From contig JAGDZQ010000008.1 of assembly GCA_049115715.1 (NCBI GenBank), forward strand, positions 14,159 to 78,158: 64,000 bases of DNA, read 5' to 3'. The position numbers and the translations under genes are program-made. Under the pieces are notes generated by a model. That model did no database searches and was not told where the DNA came from. It saw only the letters and a program-made list of their open reading frames with translations. Shown here one piece after another: positions 36,070 through 44,882 of this stretch. The DNA comes from JAMZMI01 sp049115715 (GTDB lineage Bacteria > Bacteroidota > Bacteroidia > Cytophagales > Cyclobacteriaceae). Position 1 is the stretch's first letter. Each line of letters begins with the position of its first letter.

Positions 36070-37107
36070 ATGAGTTCAGAGAAAATTGCATCATTTCCTA
36101 AGTTTTTGAAAATCAGTTTATTGTTAGCAATTTTCGGATTGTTTTTCACGCAAGTGGGATTGGCAAGTGGATCAAAGGACGGAGAGAAATTTGACCCTAG
36201 TGAAATGATTAACCATCACATCAGTGATGCCCACTCATGGGAGATTTATCATGGACTCACTATACACCTTCCAGTCATCATTTATTCCAGTGAAAAGGGG
36301 CTCGACATCTTTTCTTCAAGCAATTTCTACGATGACCATCATAATGTAGTTCCCTACAATGGATATGTGATGGAACACGAACATATCTCACTTGAAAATG
36401 GGGAGCATGTTTTAGATGTTTCGATTACTAAAAACGTATTTTTCTTGCTTATCAATTCTTTTGTTTTGATCATGCTTTTCCTAGCTGTTGCGAGAGGATA
36501 TAAGAAAAATGCAGGTAAGGCTCCTAAGGGAATTCAGTCATTTTTTGAGCCAATCATAGTTTATGTGCGGGACGAAATCGTAAAGCCTAATATTGGACCC
36601 AAGTACGAAAGATATCTTCCATATTTATTGACACTATTTTTCTTCATATGGTTTGGCAACTTGCTTGGTCTTTTGCCAGCGGCGGCCAACCTTACGGGAA
36701 ATATTGCGGTGACTCTAGTATTGGCTGTACTTAGCTTGATTATTACGCTAGCTTCCGGAAGAAAAACATATTGGCTACATATTTTAGATCCACTTGGTAA
36801 TAGCATGCCATGGATCGCAAAATTTCCTTTATATCTTATTTTGTGGCCAATTGAGATTATTGGGATTTTCACAAAACCATTTTCATTGATGATCAGACTT
36901 TTTGCAAATATCACTGCGGGTCACATCATCATATTGAGTATTATAAGTTTGACATTTATTGCTCAGAGTGTAGCTGTCGGAGTGGCTGCAACACTTTTTG
37001 CAACCGTTATGAATATGCTAGAGCTGTTTGTGGCATTATTACAAGCTTATGTTTTCACGCTGTTGTCTTCCATGTATTTTGGTCAGGCAGTAGAAGAACA
37101 TCATTAA
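36070..37107 (+). CDS. atpB: F-ATPase subunit a
   Basis: A 345-residue subunit a. The essential Arg276 lies in SLMIRLFANITAGH, and about six membrane helices follow an N-terminal extension of about 130 residues with its own signal-like segment and a His-rich stretch (MINHHISDAH); such extensions are usual in Bacteroidota AtpB. A strong AAGGAGG sequence at 36049-36055 precedes the ATG by 14 bp. Together with the c-ring it forms the proton path of ATP synthase. Confidence 0.96.
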   Translation: MSSEKIASFPKFLKISLLLAIFGLFFTQVGLASGSKDGEKFDPSEMINHHISDAHSWEIYHGLTIHLPVIIYSSEKGLDIFSSSNFYDDHHNVVPYNGYVMEHEHISLENGEHVLDVSITKNVFFLLINSFVLIMLFLAVARGYKKNAGKAPKGIQSFFEPIIVYVRDEIVKPNIGPKYERYLPYLLTLFFFIWFGNLLGLLPAAANLTGNIAVTLVLAVLSLIITLASGRKTYWLHILDPLGNSMPWIAKFPLYLILWPIEIIGIFTKPFSLMIRLFANITAGHIIILSIISLTFIAQSVAVGVAATLFATVMNMLELFVALLQAYVFTLLSSMYFGQAVEEHH

Positions 37108-37137
37108 GAATTTTTTAACCATATAAATTATATAAAA

Positions 37138-37338
37138 ATGGGAGCAATTGGAGCAGGTTTAGCAGTATTAGGAGCAGGTCTTGGGATCGGAATGATCGGT
37201 AAAGGGGCTACTGACGGTATCGCTAGACAACCAGAAGCAGCCGGAAAAATCCAAACTGCGATGATTATTGCAGCAGCCTTGATAGAAGGTGTTGCTTTAT
37301 TCGCAGCTGTAATCGGGTTTTTGTCAATCGGAGCTTAA
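37138..37338 (+). CDS. atpE: F-ATPase subunit c
   Basis: A 66-residue two-helix c subunit. The RQP loop is at 30-32 and the ion-binding carboxylate is Glu50 (ALIEGVAL). The residue after Glu50 is Gly and no Ser/Thr-based sodium motif is present, so proton coupling is expected. The hairpin at 37353-37388 follows immediately. Confidence 0.97.
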   Translation: MGAIGAGLAVLGAGLGIGMIGKGATDGIARQPEAAGKIQTAMIIAAALIEGVALFAAVIGFLSIGA

Positions 37339-37352
37339 TTATTCTAATTTTA

Positions 37353-37388
37353 ACCTGATCTTGTTTGCATTAGGCATCAAGATCAGGT
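37353..37388 (+). other. Intercistronic hairpin between atpE and atpF
   Basis: ACCTGATCTTG (37353-37363) and CAAGATCAGGT (37378-37388) form a perfect 11-bp stem with a 14-nt loop, 15 bp after the atpE stop and 28 bp before atpF. A T-rich but interrupted tail follows (CTTATTATT). It could protect or attenuate the transcript so that subunit c is made in excess. Confidence 0.7.
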
Positions 37389-37415
37389 CTTATTATTGAC
37401 ACAAAAAAATATAAT

Positions 37416-37904
37416 ATGGTTACTCCAGAAATAGGATTAATTATTTGGCAAACGATCATCTTTTTGATTGTATTCGCAATCCTTGCAATTTTTGTTTGGA
37501 AGCCAATCGTTAGTGCACTTAAGACTCGGGAGAGTCAAATCGATGATGCTTTGAAAGCAGCGGATTTGGCGAAAGAGGAAATGGCGCAGATCAAAGCTGA
37601 TAACGAGTATCTGCTACAAGAAGCGAGAGCTGAAAGAGATCAGATTCTTAAGGAAGCCATGACTACTGCAAATCAAATCAAAGAAGACGCAAAAAGCGAG
37701 ACTACAGCTATTGCTGACAAATTGATCGCTGATGCCAAAATAAGTATTGAAAGTGAGAAAAAAGCGGCTCTAAGTGAGGTTAAAAACTTAGTAGCTTCTC
37801 TTTCACTTGATATTGCTGAAAAAGTAATTAGAGAGAAATTATCTACTGATAAATCTCAAAAGGATTTGATTGACAAATTCCTAAAGGAAGTAAAAGTTAA
37901 CTAA
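37416..37904 (+). CDS. atpF: F-ATPase subunit b
   Basis: A 162-residue b subunit: one N-terminal membrane helix (about 6-27) followed by a long, alanine- and charge-rich coiled coil (about 40-150) that forms the peripheral stalk with subunit delta. It is separated from atpE by a hairpin and from atpH by 1 bp. Confidence 0.96.
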   Translation: MVTPEIGLIIWQTIIFLIVFAILAIFVWKPIVSALKTRESQIDDALKAADLAKEEMAQIKADNEYLLQEARAERDQILKEAMTTANQIKEDAKSETTAIADKLIADAKISIESEKKAALSEVKNLVASLSLDIAEKVIREKLSTDKSQKDLIDKFLKEVKVN

Positions 37905-37905
37905 G

Positions 37906-38451
37906 ATGTCAACGACAAAAGTAGCAATCAGATACGCGAAACCTTTGCTTGAACTGGCTGAGGAAAAAGGAGTTCTTGAAAAAGTACACGCTGATATTGC
38001 TGGTTTCTCCTCTATTTGCAATGAAAGTAGGGATTTTGTTTTGATGCTAAAAAGCCCTCTGATTTCTCATTTGAAAAAAGCAGATATTTTATCTAGTATT
38101 TTCAAAGGTAAGGTTCAGGATATCACGCTTTCTTTTCTGGATATTATAGCTAGAAAGAGCCGGGAGAACCTACTCCCAGATATTTCGGAAGAGTTTTTGA
38201 AATTATACAATGACAAGATGGGGCTTCAAGAGGCAGTTGTGAAAACGACTGTTGCGTTGGATGCAGATACAAGAAAGGCATTTGAAAAACTTGTTACCGA
38301 GATTACCGGGAAAAAACCACTTCTTAAGGAAGAGGTCGACAAGGATTTACTAGGAGGATATATAGTGAAGTTGGGAGACCGTCAGATAGACGATAGTGTG
38401 AGCGGTAAGCTCAAAGATTTAAAATTAAGATTTCAAAAAGAAAACGTTTAA
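37906..38451 (+). CDS. atpH: F-ATPase subunit delta
   Basis: A 181-residue delta (OSCP) subunit, starting 1 bp after atpF. The N-terminal helical domain (RYAKPLLELAEEKGVLEKV) and the C-terminal KLGDRQIDDSVSGKLKDL match the family. It links the stalk to the alpha-beta head. Confidence 0.95.
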   Translation: MSTTKVAIRYAKPLLELAEEKGVLEKVHADIAGFSSICNESRDFVLMLKSPLISHLKKADILSSIFKGKVQDITLSFLDIIARKSRENLLPDISEEFLKLYNDKMGLQEAVVKTTVALDADTRKAFEKLVTEITGKKPLLKEEVDKDLLGGYIVKLGDRQIDDSVSGKLKDLKLRFQKENV

Positions 38452-38485
38452 TAAACTCGCCCATTGGGCATAAATAAAAGAAACT

Positions 38486-40066
38486 ATGGCAGATGTTCGA
38501 CCAGATGAGGTTTCAGCGATATTAAGAGAGCAACTCTCTAATCAAAAAACAGAGGCTGAGCTTGAAGAAGTTGGAACTGTACTACAAGTCGGTGACGGTG
38601 TTGCAAGGATTTACGGTTTGTCCAAAGCTCAAGCAGGGGAGTTATTAGAGTTCGAAAATGGTTTGAGAGCTTTGGTTCTTAACCTGGAAGAAGACAATGT
38701 AGGAGCTGTACTTCTTGGTGAATCTACTGGAGTAAAGGAAGGAGATACCGTCAAAAGAACAGGGTCTATTGGTTCAGTGAAAGTTGGAGACGGCATGTGT
38801 GGTCGAGTGGTTGATACACTGGGAAATCCGATAGATGGAAAGGGAGCTATAGATGGTGAACTTTTTGAAATGCCAATTGAAAGAAAAGCACCAGGTGTTA
38901 TCTATAGACAGCCTGTAAGTGAGCCACTTCAAACTGGTATCAAGGCAATTGACTCCATGATCCCTGTGGGTAGAGGTCAAAGAGAATTGATCATCGGTGA
39001 CAGACAAACAGGTAAGACTGCTGTTGCGATTGATACCATTATTAACCAGAAAGAATTTTACGATAGAGGAGAGCCTGTTTTCTGTATATATGTTGCTGTT
39101 GGGCAGAAGTCCTCTACAGTAGCGGGAATCGTTTCTGTACTTGAGAAAGCTGGAGCGGATAAATATACCGTGATTGTAAATGCATCAGCGTCTGATCCTG
39201 CTCCTATGCAGTTCTTTGCTCCATTTACAGGTGCTGCTATCGGGGAGTTCTTCCGTGATACGGGACGTCCTGCTTTGGTTGTTTATGATGACTTGTCAAA
39301 GCAAGCAGTTTCTTATCGAGAAGTATCCCTTCTCCTAAGAAGACCTCCAGGGCGTGAAGCTTATCCTGGAGATGTATTCTACCTTCACTCAAGGTTATTG
39401 GAAAGAGCTGCGAAAATTATCGATAATGATGAGATCGCATCGAACATGAATGATTTGCCTCCATCATTGAAAGGAAAAGTAAAAGGTGGTGGATCTTTGA
39501 CTGCACTTCCGATTATCGAAACGCAGGCAGGCGATGTATCAGCGTATATTCCTACCAATGTTATCTCGATTACCGATGGTCAGATATTCTTGGAGACTAA
39601 CCTTTTCAACTCAGGTATCAGACCAGCCATTAACGTTGGTATCTCAGTATCACGAGTTGGGGGTTCTGCACAGATCAAATCGATGAAAAAGGTATCTGGT
39701 ACCTTGAAACTTGATCAAGCTCAATTCCGTGAACTTGAAGCTTTTGCTAAGTTTGGTTCTGATCTTGATGCGACTACACAGAGAACAATTGATAGAGGCA
39801 GAAGAAACCAAGAGATTCTTAAGCAACCTCAGTTTTCTCCATCTCCGGTAGAAGAACAGGTAGCGATCATTTATGCTTCAACAAAAGGATTTTTGGATAA
39901 AGTACCTGAAAATAAGGTTAAAGCTTTTGAAGATGAGTTCCTTTCTCTTCTTAAGGCTCAGCATGGCAATGTTCTAGCGGACTTAAAAGCTGGTAAATTG
40001 ACAGAAGAGGCAACAACTACTTTAGGTACAGTTGCTAAAGACTTAGCGTCTAGATATACAGCATAA
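38486..40066 (+). CDS. atpA: F-ATPase subunit alpha
   Basis: A 526-residue alpha subunit with P-loop GDRQTGKTAV near residue 171 and the family signature PAINVGISVSRVGG near 381. The preceding 34-bp gap contains a small GCCCATTGGGC palindrome. The beta subunit gene is not adjacent; the run ends with gamma. Confidence 0.98.
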   Translation: MADVRPDEVSAILREQLSNQKTEAELEEVGTVLQVGDGVARIYGLSKAQAGELLEFENGLRALVLNLEEDNVGAVLLGESTGVKEGDTVKRTGSIGSVKVGDGMCGRVVDTLGNPIDGKGAIDGELFEMPIERKAPGVIYRQPVSEPLQTGIKAIDSMIPVGRGQRELIIGDRQTGKTAVAIDTIINQKEFYDRGEPVFCIYVAVGQKSSTVAGIVSVLEKAGADKYTVIVNASASDPAPMQFFAPFTGAAIGEFFRDTGRPALVVYDDLSKQAVSYREVSLLLRRPPGREAYPGDVFYLHSRLLERAAKIIDNDEIASNMNDLPPSLKGKVKGGGSLTALPIIETQAGDVSAYIPTNVISITDGQIFLETNLFNSGIRPAINVGISVSRVGGSAQIKSMKKVSGTLKLDQAQFRELEAFAKFGSDLDATTQRTIDRGRRNQEILKQPQFSPSPVEEQVAIIYASTKGFLDKVPENKVKAFEDEFLSLLKAQHGNVLADLKAGKLTEEATTTLGTVAKDLASRYTA

Positions 40067-40078
40067 TATTAAACCGAG

Positions 40079-40972
40079 ATGGCAAATCTAAAGGAAGTAA
40101 AAGGTAGAATTCAGTCAGTAAGTTCGACTCAGCAGATTACAAAAGCCATGAAGATGGTGGCTGCTGCTAAGCTTCGACGTGCTCAGGATCGAATTACCCA
40201 GATGCGTCCTTACTCTCAGAAACTTTCTTCTATTATCGGGAATGTTTCTTCTGGTGTGGATACCTCGAAAATCGAGAATCCTTACGCTGAAGTACGACCA
40301 GTAGGTAAGGTGCTCTTAGTTGTGGTTACTTCAGACAGAGGTCTTTGCGGAGGTTTTAACTCGAATATTTTTAAGAGCGTAAAAAGCTTAATTTCCGAAA
40401 AGTATTCAGACGTAGAGAAAGCCGGAAACTTGACCATTATGCCGATGGGTAAGAAGGCCTATGATTTCTATAGAAAGAGAGGGTTTCAGATAGTAGACGA
40501 CTATCATTTGATATTCGGCGATCTTGATTTTGCTCATTCGATGGAAGCATCAGATTTCGCAATGAGTGGTTTCCTTGATGGAAAGTTCGATAAGGTTGAA
40601 ATCATTTTTAATGAGTTTAAAAATGTTGCAACTCAAATCGTAAGACAAGAGCAATTGCTTCCTATTGAGGTGAAAGAAAGTGAAGGTGAGGAGGAGTCTT
40701 CTTCTTCGGACTACATCTTTGAACCGTCTCAGGATTTTATATTCAAAGAAATAATTCCTAAGTCGCTTAAGGTACAGTTTTATAAGACTTTGCTAGAGTC
40801 TAATGCATCTGAGCAAGGAGCTAGAATGACTGCAATGGGACAAGCCACAGATAACGCTGGAGAATTACTTAAGGAATTGAAATTGACTTACAACAGAACA
40901 CGACAAGCTGCCATTACCAAAGAGATATTGGAGATTGTTGGTGGAGCCGAAGCACTAGCGCAGGGTGGATAA
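40079..40972 (+). CDS. atpG: F-ATPase subunit gamma
   Basis: A 297-residue gamma subunit: the N-terminal coiled coil (IQSVSSTQQITKAMKMVAAA) and the C-terminal helix (YNRTRQAAITKEILEIVGGA) form the rotor shaft. An acidic/serine insertion (GEEESSSSDY, around residue 202) is a variable region. atpD (beta) and atpC (epsilon) do not follow, as usual for Bacteroidota where they form a separate locus. Confidence 0.97.
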   Translation: MANLKEVKGRIQSVSSTQQITKAMKMVAAAKLRRAQDRITQMRPYSQKLSSIIGNVSSGVDTSKIENPYAEVRPVGKVLLVVVTSDRGLCGGFNSNIFKSVKSLISEKYSDVEKAGNLTIMPMGKKAYDFYRKRGFQIVDDYHLIFGDLDFAHSMEASDFAMSGFLDGKFDKVEIIFNEFKNVATQIVRQEQLLPIEVKESEGEEESSSSDYIFEPSQDFIFKEIIPKSLKVQFYKTLLESNASEQGARMTAMGQATDNAGELLKELKLTYNRTRQAAITKEILEIVGGAEALAQGG

Positions 40973-40983
40973 ATTTCAACCTA

Positions 40984-41790
40984 ATGCTGGCAGAAGGTTA
41001 TAAATATTTTAGATGGCTCTCATTGGACATAGTTCTGGGAGCCATTATTTTTTTAGCCTTTCTTGGTAGCTACTACGACACGAGTTTTTCATTTAGTATT
41101 TACTTTTCGCTAGCCTCAGCTATATGGTTGATATATACCACAGATCATTTAATTGATTCAGCAAAAGCTGCTGATTCAGCAAGACGTAAATTCCACAAGG
41201 ATAATTTCAAAGGGTTGGTTTTCATTGGAGGAGTTGTCCTCTTATTGGCTTTGGTGAATGTATACTTCCTTCCTCATGATATCATAAAAAATGGAGCCAT
41301 TCTTTCCTCGATGTGTATCGGGTATCTTCTGCTGGTGTATTTCATTCGAGCTCTTTGGTTTAAGGAGATCTTGGTGGCATTTGGGTATGGAGCTGGGGTT
41401 TTCCTTGTTCCGGTAACAGAGAATGGGGCGATTACGGCTCTTGATCTGATATTCCTCTTGCAGTTGGTATTGATTGCATTGATTAACCTATTGGTTTTTT
41501 CCTATTATGATATGGAGGAAGATTCGAAAGTCGGTTTTTCTTCCATTGCTAAGCAAGTTGGAGCAAAGAAGGCAAGGCTGTTGATTAACAGTTTGATTCT
41601 TTTATCTCTGATTGCTTCTGCATTCATTCTATTGACAACAGAAGCTGCTCTCTCGTTTGAAGTCGTTTATCTTTCTATGACTATCATATTGGCGGTTACG
41701 TTCTGGATGCCGTACTATTTTCGCGTCAAAGAACGATACAGAGCGCTGGGAGATGCCGTTTTCTACATGCCACTGATATTCCTCTTGTGA
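40984..41790 (+). CDS. UbiA-family prenyltransferase-like membrane protein
   Basis: A 268-residue protein with about eight membrane segments. Two Asp-rich segments fit the UbiA family: TTDHLIDSAKAAD (52-64; Asp54, Asp58, Asp64) and YYDMEEDSKVGFSSIA (about 175-190), placed like the first and second Mg-diphosphate motifs, although the usual NDxxDxxxD is altered. UbiA enzymes transfer prenyl chains to aromatic or other acceptors. It starts 11 bp after atpG and overlaps the following methyltransferase by 4 bp (GTGA), so the two may act in one pathway, possibly quinone or lipid modification. Substrate unknown. Confidence 0.7.
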   Translation: MLAEGYKYFRWLSLDIVLGAIIFLAFLGSYYDTSFSFSIYFSLASAIWLIYTTDHLIDSAKAADSARRKFHKDNFKGLVFIGGVVLLLALVNVYFLPHDIIKNGAILSSMCIGYLLLVYFIRALWFKEILVAFGYGAGVFLVPVTENGAITALDLIFLLQLVLIALINLLVFSYYDMEEDSKVGFSSIAKQVGAKKARLLINSLILLSLIASAFILLTTEAALSFEVVYLSMTIILAVTFWMPYYFRVKERYRALGDAVFYMPLIFLL

Positions 41791-42380
41791 ATGATTTCAA
41801 CAGAATAGCTGGCATCTACGATCCAATCAAGAATCTTGTTTTCGGTGATAAGCTTGACAATGCTTCGATTCATTTTCTTGACCGAATTCAAGAAGGGGAA
41901 AGGGTTTTAATACTGGGGGGAGGTTCAGGTAAGATTTTGAAATCGATTACCTCTAATGCTCAAATCACTTATGTGGAGCGGTCTCAAGTGATGATTCGAT
42001 ACGCTAAGCAAAACGCGAAGGAGGGTGTTGTCTTCGTCTGTGATGATTTTATGGAATTTGACTCTTCGGTCAAATTTGACTGGGTTGTATGTCCGTATTT
42101 ATTAGACGTTTTTGGATTAGAGAATCTGAAATTGGCTGTCCGGAAAATACATGATTTACTTGAACCAGATGGAAAACTTATGGTGACCGATTTCCAAAAG
42201 GGGGCTTGGTATCAAAACCTATTTGTGAGGTTTATGTACTTATTCTTCGGTTGGACAACCAATATTGAAACCAAGTCGCTGAATAATATTCATCAAGTGA
42301 TTACCGAAAAGGGATTTTTTGAAAAGGAGCTTCACTTTTTTGTAAATAGAATGGTTTTTTCAAGGGTTTATAGAAAGTGA
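41787..42380 (+). CDS. Class I SAM-dependent methyltransferase
   Basis: A 197-residue methyltransferase. Motif I is RVLILGGGSGKIL (about 39-51), the acidic motif II end is YVERSQVMIRYAK, and motif IV-like DWVVCPYLLDVF follows near 92. It uses a GTG start overlapping the TGA of the UbiA-like gene, so translation is coupled. The acceptor is unknown; pairing with a UbiA-type enzyme suggests a membrane-associated lipid or quinone-like compound. Confidence 0.82.
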   Translation: MNDFNRIAGIYDPIKNLVFGDKLDNASIHFLDRIQEGERVLILGGGSGKILKSITSNAQITYVERSQVMIRYAKQNAKEGVVFVCDDFMEFDSSVKFDWVVCPYLLDVFGLENLKLAVRKIHDLLEPDGKLMVTDFQKGAWYQNLFVRFMYLFFGWTTNIETKSLNNIHQVITEKGFFEKELHFFVNRMVFSRVYRK

Positions 42381-42689
42381 ATCATTTATTCCTGTTCAAG
42401 GAGGGGAGTTAGGCCGTTCTATTCATTTGGAATAATATATCGGTTTTTTGATGTTTGAAATGATGAAGTTGCTAAGTGAATAAGGATCTACAAGGTGCTT
42501 TGCGTGAGGGATGAAAACAAAGTATAGAACGTCTGCCCGGAGTGTACTTGTGGACAGCCCGACCCTTTCGAAGCTGAGGCACGAAGCAAGAAAGGGGCAC
42601 GCCCAAATGATATTCCAATTGGCACTGTTTAAGTAGTGTTCCAATCAAAAGAATTAATTTTCCATTGATTTTCTCAATGTGGGAAACCT
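42381..42689. other. Gene-free stretch with structured intergenic element
   Basis: No supported gene in 309 bp. A minus-strand frame of 73 codons (42423-42644) runs straight through the structured element at 42502-42608 and has no protein-like features. Confidence 0.6.
42502..42608. repeat. Structured intergenic element, copy 1
   Basis: From GCGTGAGGGATG to ACGCCCAAAT (42599-42608) this GC-richer stretch contrasts with its A/T-rich surroundings. It contains GGACAGCCCGACC and a hairpin, CCCTTTC (42563-42569) with GAAAGGG (42590-42596), loop containing GAGGCACGAAGC. A diverged copy lies at 51241-51330 and shares the exact ACGCCCAAAT end. I recall similar GATAGCCCGACC...GGCACGCCC stretches in other Bacteroidota intergenic regions (not searched). 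It could be a mobile REP-like repeat or a non-coding RNA. Confidence 0.5.
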
Positions 42690-43280
42690 TTGAGAAATGA
42701 TGATGTCATTACATCACAACTTGTGAAAGGAGAAGAAAGAAATATTCACCGAGACCTGATCATCAGGAGTCAGCAGCATGATGCGAAAGCGCAGGCGGAG
42801 CTTTATGGCCTGTATGCGAGAGCGATGTTTAACATCTGTCGGCGTATGATGGGGGATGATGAAGAGGCGCAGGATCAGCTTCAGGAGTCGTTTGTAGATG
42901 CGTTTCAGAAGTTGCCTTCTCTACGTGAGGTGAGTACTTTCAGCGCATGGATTAAGCGAATAGTTGTAAATAATTGCATTAATGCGATAAGAAAGCGAAA
43001 GCTTCTTACTTCTGAACTAGATGAGAATCTGGATATGGAGGAAGAAGTGGATGATTTTGAGTATACAGAATACAAGGCGTCTCAGGTTATGGAGCTGGTG
43101 GAGAATTTGCCAGATGGATGCAAGACGGTTCTGAATTTATATCTCTTTGAGGGTTACGATCATAAGGAGATAGGTCAAATTTTGTCAATCAGTGAGTCCG
43201 CTTCGAAGGCTCAATACTGTAAGGCAAAAGCACGAATTAGAAATATGTTAGAGGCAAGACAACAGCAGCATGCAGGATAA
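42690..43280 (+). CDS. ECF-type RNA polymerase sigma factor
   Basis: A 196-residue sigma-70 family factor of the extracytoplasmic type. Region 2 is around 26-95 (ICRRMMGDDEEAQDQLQESF), region 4 around 135-190 (YDHKEIGQILSISESASKAQ). The start is a TTG at 42690; no in-frame ATG is near. It overlaps the next gene, a candidate anti-sigma factor, by 11 bp. Together they probably respond to an envelope signal and control the downstream envelope genes. Confidence 0.9.
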   Translation: MRNDDVITSQLVKGEERNIHRDLIIRSQQHDAKAQAELYGLYARAMFNICRRMMGDDEEAQDQLQESFVDAFQKLPSLREVSTFSAWIKRIVVNNCINAIRKRKLLTSELDENLDMEEEVDDFEYTEYKASQVMELVENLPDGCKTVLNLYLFEGYDHKEIGQILSISESASKAQYCKAKARIRNMLEARQQQHAG

Positions 43281-43779
43281 TCTAAAAAAACATATTGAGT
43301 CAAAAAGAGAGGAATTCGAAATATATGATTTCGAACAGGGAGAGTCATGGTTGAAGATTTCAGATCGTTTGAATCCGGATTCGAAACCGAAGCGTTTCAT
43401 CAATTACTGGAAATATGCGGTGGCTGCTTGCTTGATTCTGGTAACTGGTTGGTCGGCTTTTTATGTAGGACAAAGTCAGAATAATGATGATTCACTGAGC
43501 GAGCTTTCTGAGGTGGAGTACTACTATCAAAACGAAATCGAGGCGAAACTTTCGCTTGTTAAGACGATGGTTGATGATCCTTTGCTTATGGCTGACTTGG
43601 AACTAATGGATATGGCTTTCGCGGATCTTAAAGCGGACTTGAAAGATGATGTCGATAATGCCGAGGTGGTAGAGGCTATGATGGAAAACTATCGATTGAA
43701 ATTGAAAATATTAGAAAAGATATTAGAAGAAATAAGTGAAAATGAAGAGGACAGAGATGATTCAGAAGTACGTCTTTAG
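43270..43779 (+). CDS. Putative anti-sigma factor
   Basis: A 169-residue protein with an N-terminal cytoplasmic part (1-45), one membrane helix (about 48-66) and an acidic helical periplasmic part. The layout and its 11-bp overlap with the ECF sigma gene identify it as the likely cognate anti-sigma factor. No zinc-anti-sigma His-x3-Cys-x2-Cys motif is present. It overlaps the next gene by about 38 bp. Confidence 0.7.
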   Translation: MQDNLKKHIESKREEFEIYDFEQGESWLKISDRLNPDSKPKRFINYWKYAVAACLILVTGWSAFYVGQSQNNDDSLSELSEVEYYYQNEIEAKLSLVKTMVDDPLLMADLELMDMAFADLKADLKDDVDNAEVVEAMMENYRLKLKILEKILEEISENEEDRDDSEVRL

Positions 43780-44878
43780 TCTGCTTGTATTGTGCTTTTG
43801 CTTGATTGCATCTGCACAATCTACCAGAATGGAGAAGAAGTACGACAAGAGCTTTCCTGCAAATGAAGGAGGGAGATTGGATATTAACAATAAGTATGGC
43901 GAAGTGATCATCCGTGTGTGGGATCGTGATTCTGTACGAGTGATGGTCAACATCGAGGCTGCCGGAAAGACTTCTGCGACCGTACAGAAGAATATGGAAC
44001 GAATAGATATTACGTTTCGAGCTGTGGGCGATTTGATTACTGCTTCGACAGTAGTTAGGAAGGGCTCAGGGTTTTTTAAAGAGCTGATGTCAGAGGTGGA
44101 TGATTACTCAAAATCTATATTTGGTAGCAATGGGCTGAAGGTTAATTATGAGGTATGGATTCCGGAGGACTTTAACTTAAATGTGGAGAACAAATTTGGA
44201 AATATTTATATGGCTGATTTGTCGGGGAAGGTTTCTCTGTATTTGGCTCACGGTGATTTGAAAGCAAATAGGTTGGATGGAGAGGTCTCAATCAGACAGA
44301 GTTTTGGAAAAAATAATATCGATTTTATAAAAGATGGCACCTTGACATACAGAGGAGTTGAGTCAAGAATAGGTGAGGCCAAAGTGCTTAAGGTCGAGAG
44401 TAGCTCTTCGGAACTAGAAATCGACGATGTTACTTATGTTCAGCTAAACAGTCGCAATGATAAAATTTATATTACGGAAGCTGATGAAATAGTTGGGGAC
44501 GGGACTTTCTCAGATCTTACGGCTGATGTCGTTCACAACAATGTAAGCCTGAATTTCAATTACGGGGATATTTACTTCAGACGAATTCAGCAGGATTTTA
44601 AATCAATATCGCTGGTAAGTAAGTCAGCAGATATCAATTTGATTCTGGATCAGGCGTCTTATGTCTTGACCAATATTACGGCGGATGAACGAAAGATGAT
44701 CGTCCCAAACAGTATGCTTCTTTTGAAAAAGGAAATGGATGAGCAATCTCAGCAGATTACGCTCTCAGGGTTTGTTGGTAACACGCAAAGTTCCTACGGG
44801 GAGTTAAACATTCGATCCGAAGGAGGGGAGGTGATCATTGCGATCAAAGAGCTACCCTTATTCTCCGATAAAGACTAA
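43742..44878 (+). CDS. Secreted DUF4097-like beta-helix protein
   Basis: A 378-residue protein with a signal peptide (ending near IASAQS) and a beta-strand repeat region of the type found in DUF4097 / putative adhesin proteins (for example GRLDINNKYGEVIIRVW near 44, FGNIYMADLSG near 158). I chose ATG 43742 rather than the GTG at 43736. Proteins of this family often sit behind an ECF sigma/anti-sigma pair, as here; their role in envelope stress is suspected, not established. Confidence 0.75.
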   Translation: MKRTEMIQKYVFSLLVLCFCLIASAQSTRMEKKYDKSFPANEGGRLDINNKYGEVIIRVWDRDSVRVMVNIEAAGKTSATVQKNMERIDITFRAVGDLITASTVVRKGSGFFKELMSEVDDYSKSIFGSNGLKVNYEVWIPEDFNLNVENKFGNIYMADLSGKVSLYLAHGDLKANRLDGEVSIRQSFGKNNIDFIKDGTLTYRGVESRIGEAKVLKVESSSSELEIDDVTYVQLNSRNDKIYITEADEIVGDGTFSDLTADVVHNNVSLNFNYGDIYFRRIQQDFKSISLVSKSADINLILDQASYVLTNITADERKMIVPNSMLLLKKEMDEQSQQITLSGFVGNTQSSYGELNIRSEGGEVIIAIKELPLFSDKD

Positions 44879-44882
44879 TTAA

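Noticed and set aside
42423..42644. 73-codon minus-strand frame in the gap before the ECF sigma gene
   Set aside because: It runs through the structured repeat element, has no signal or family resemblance and no start context.
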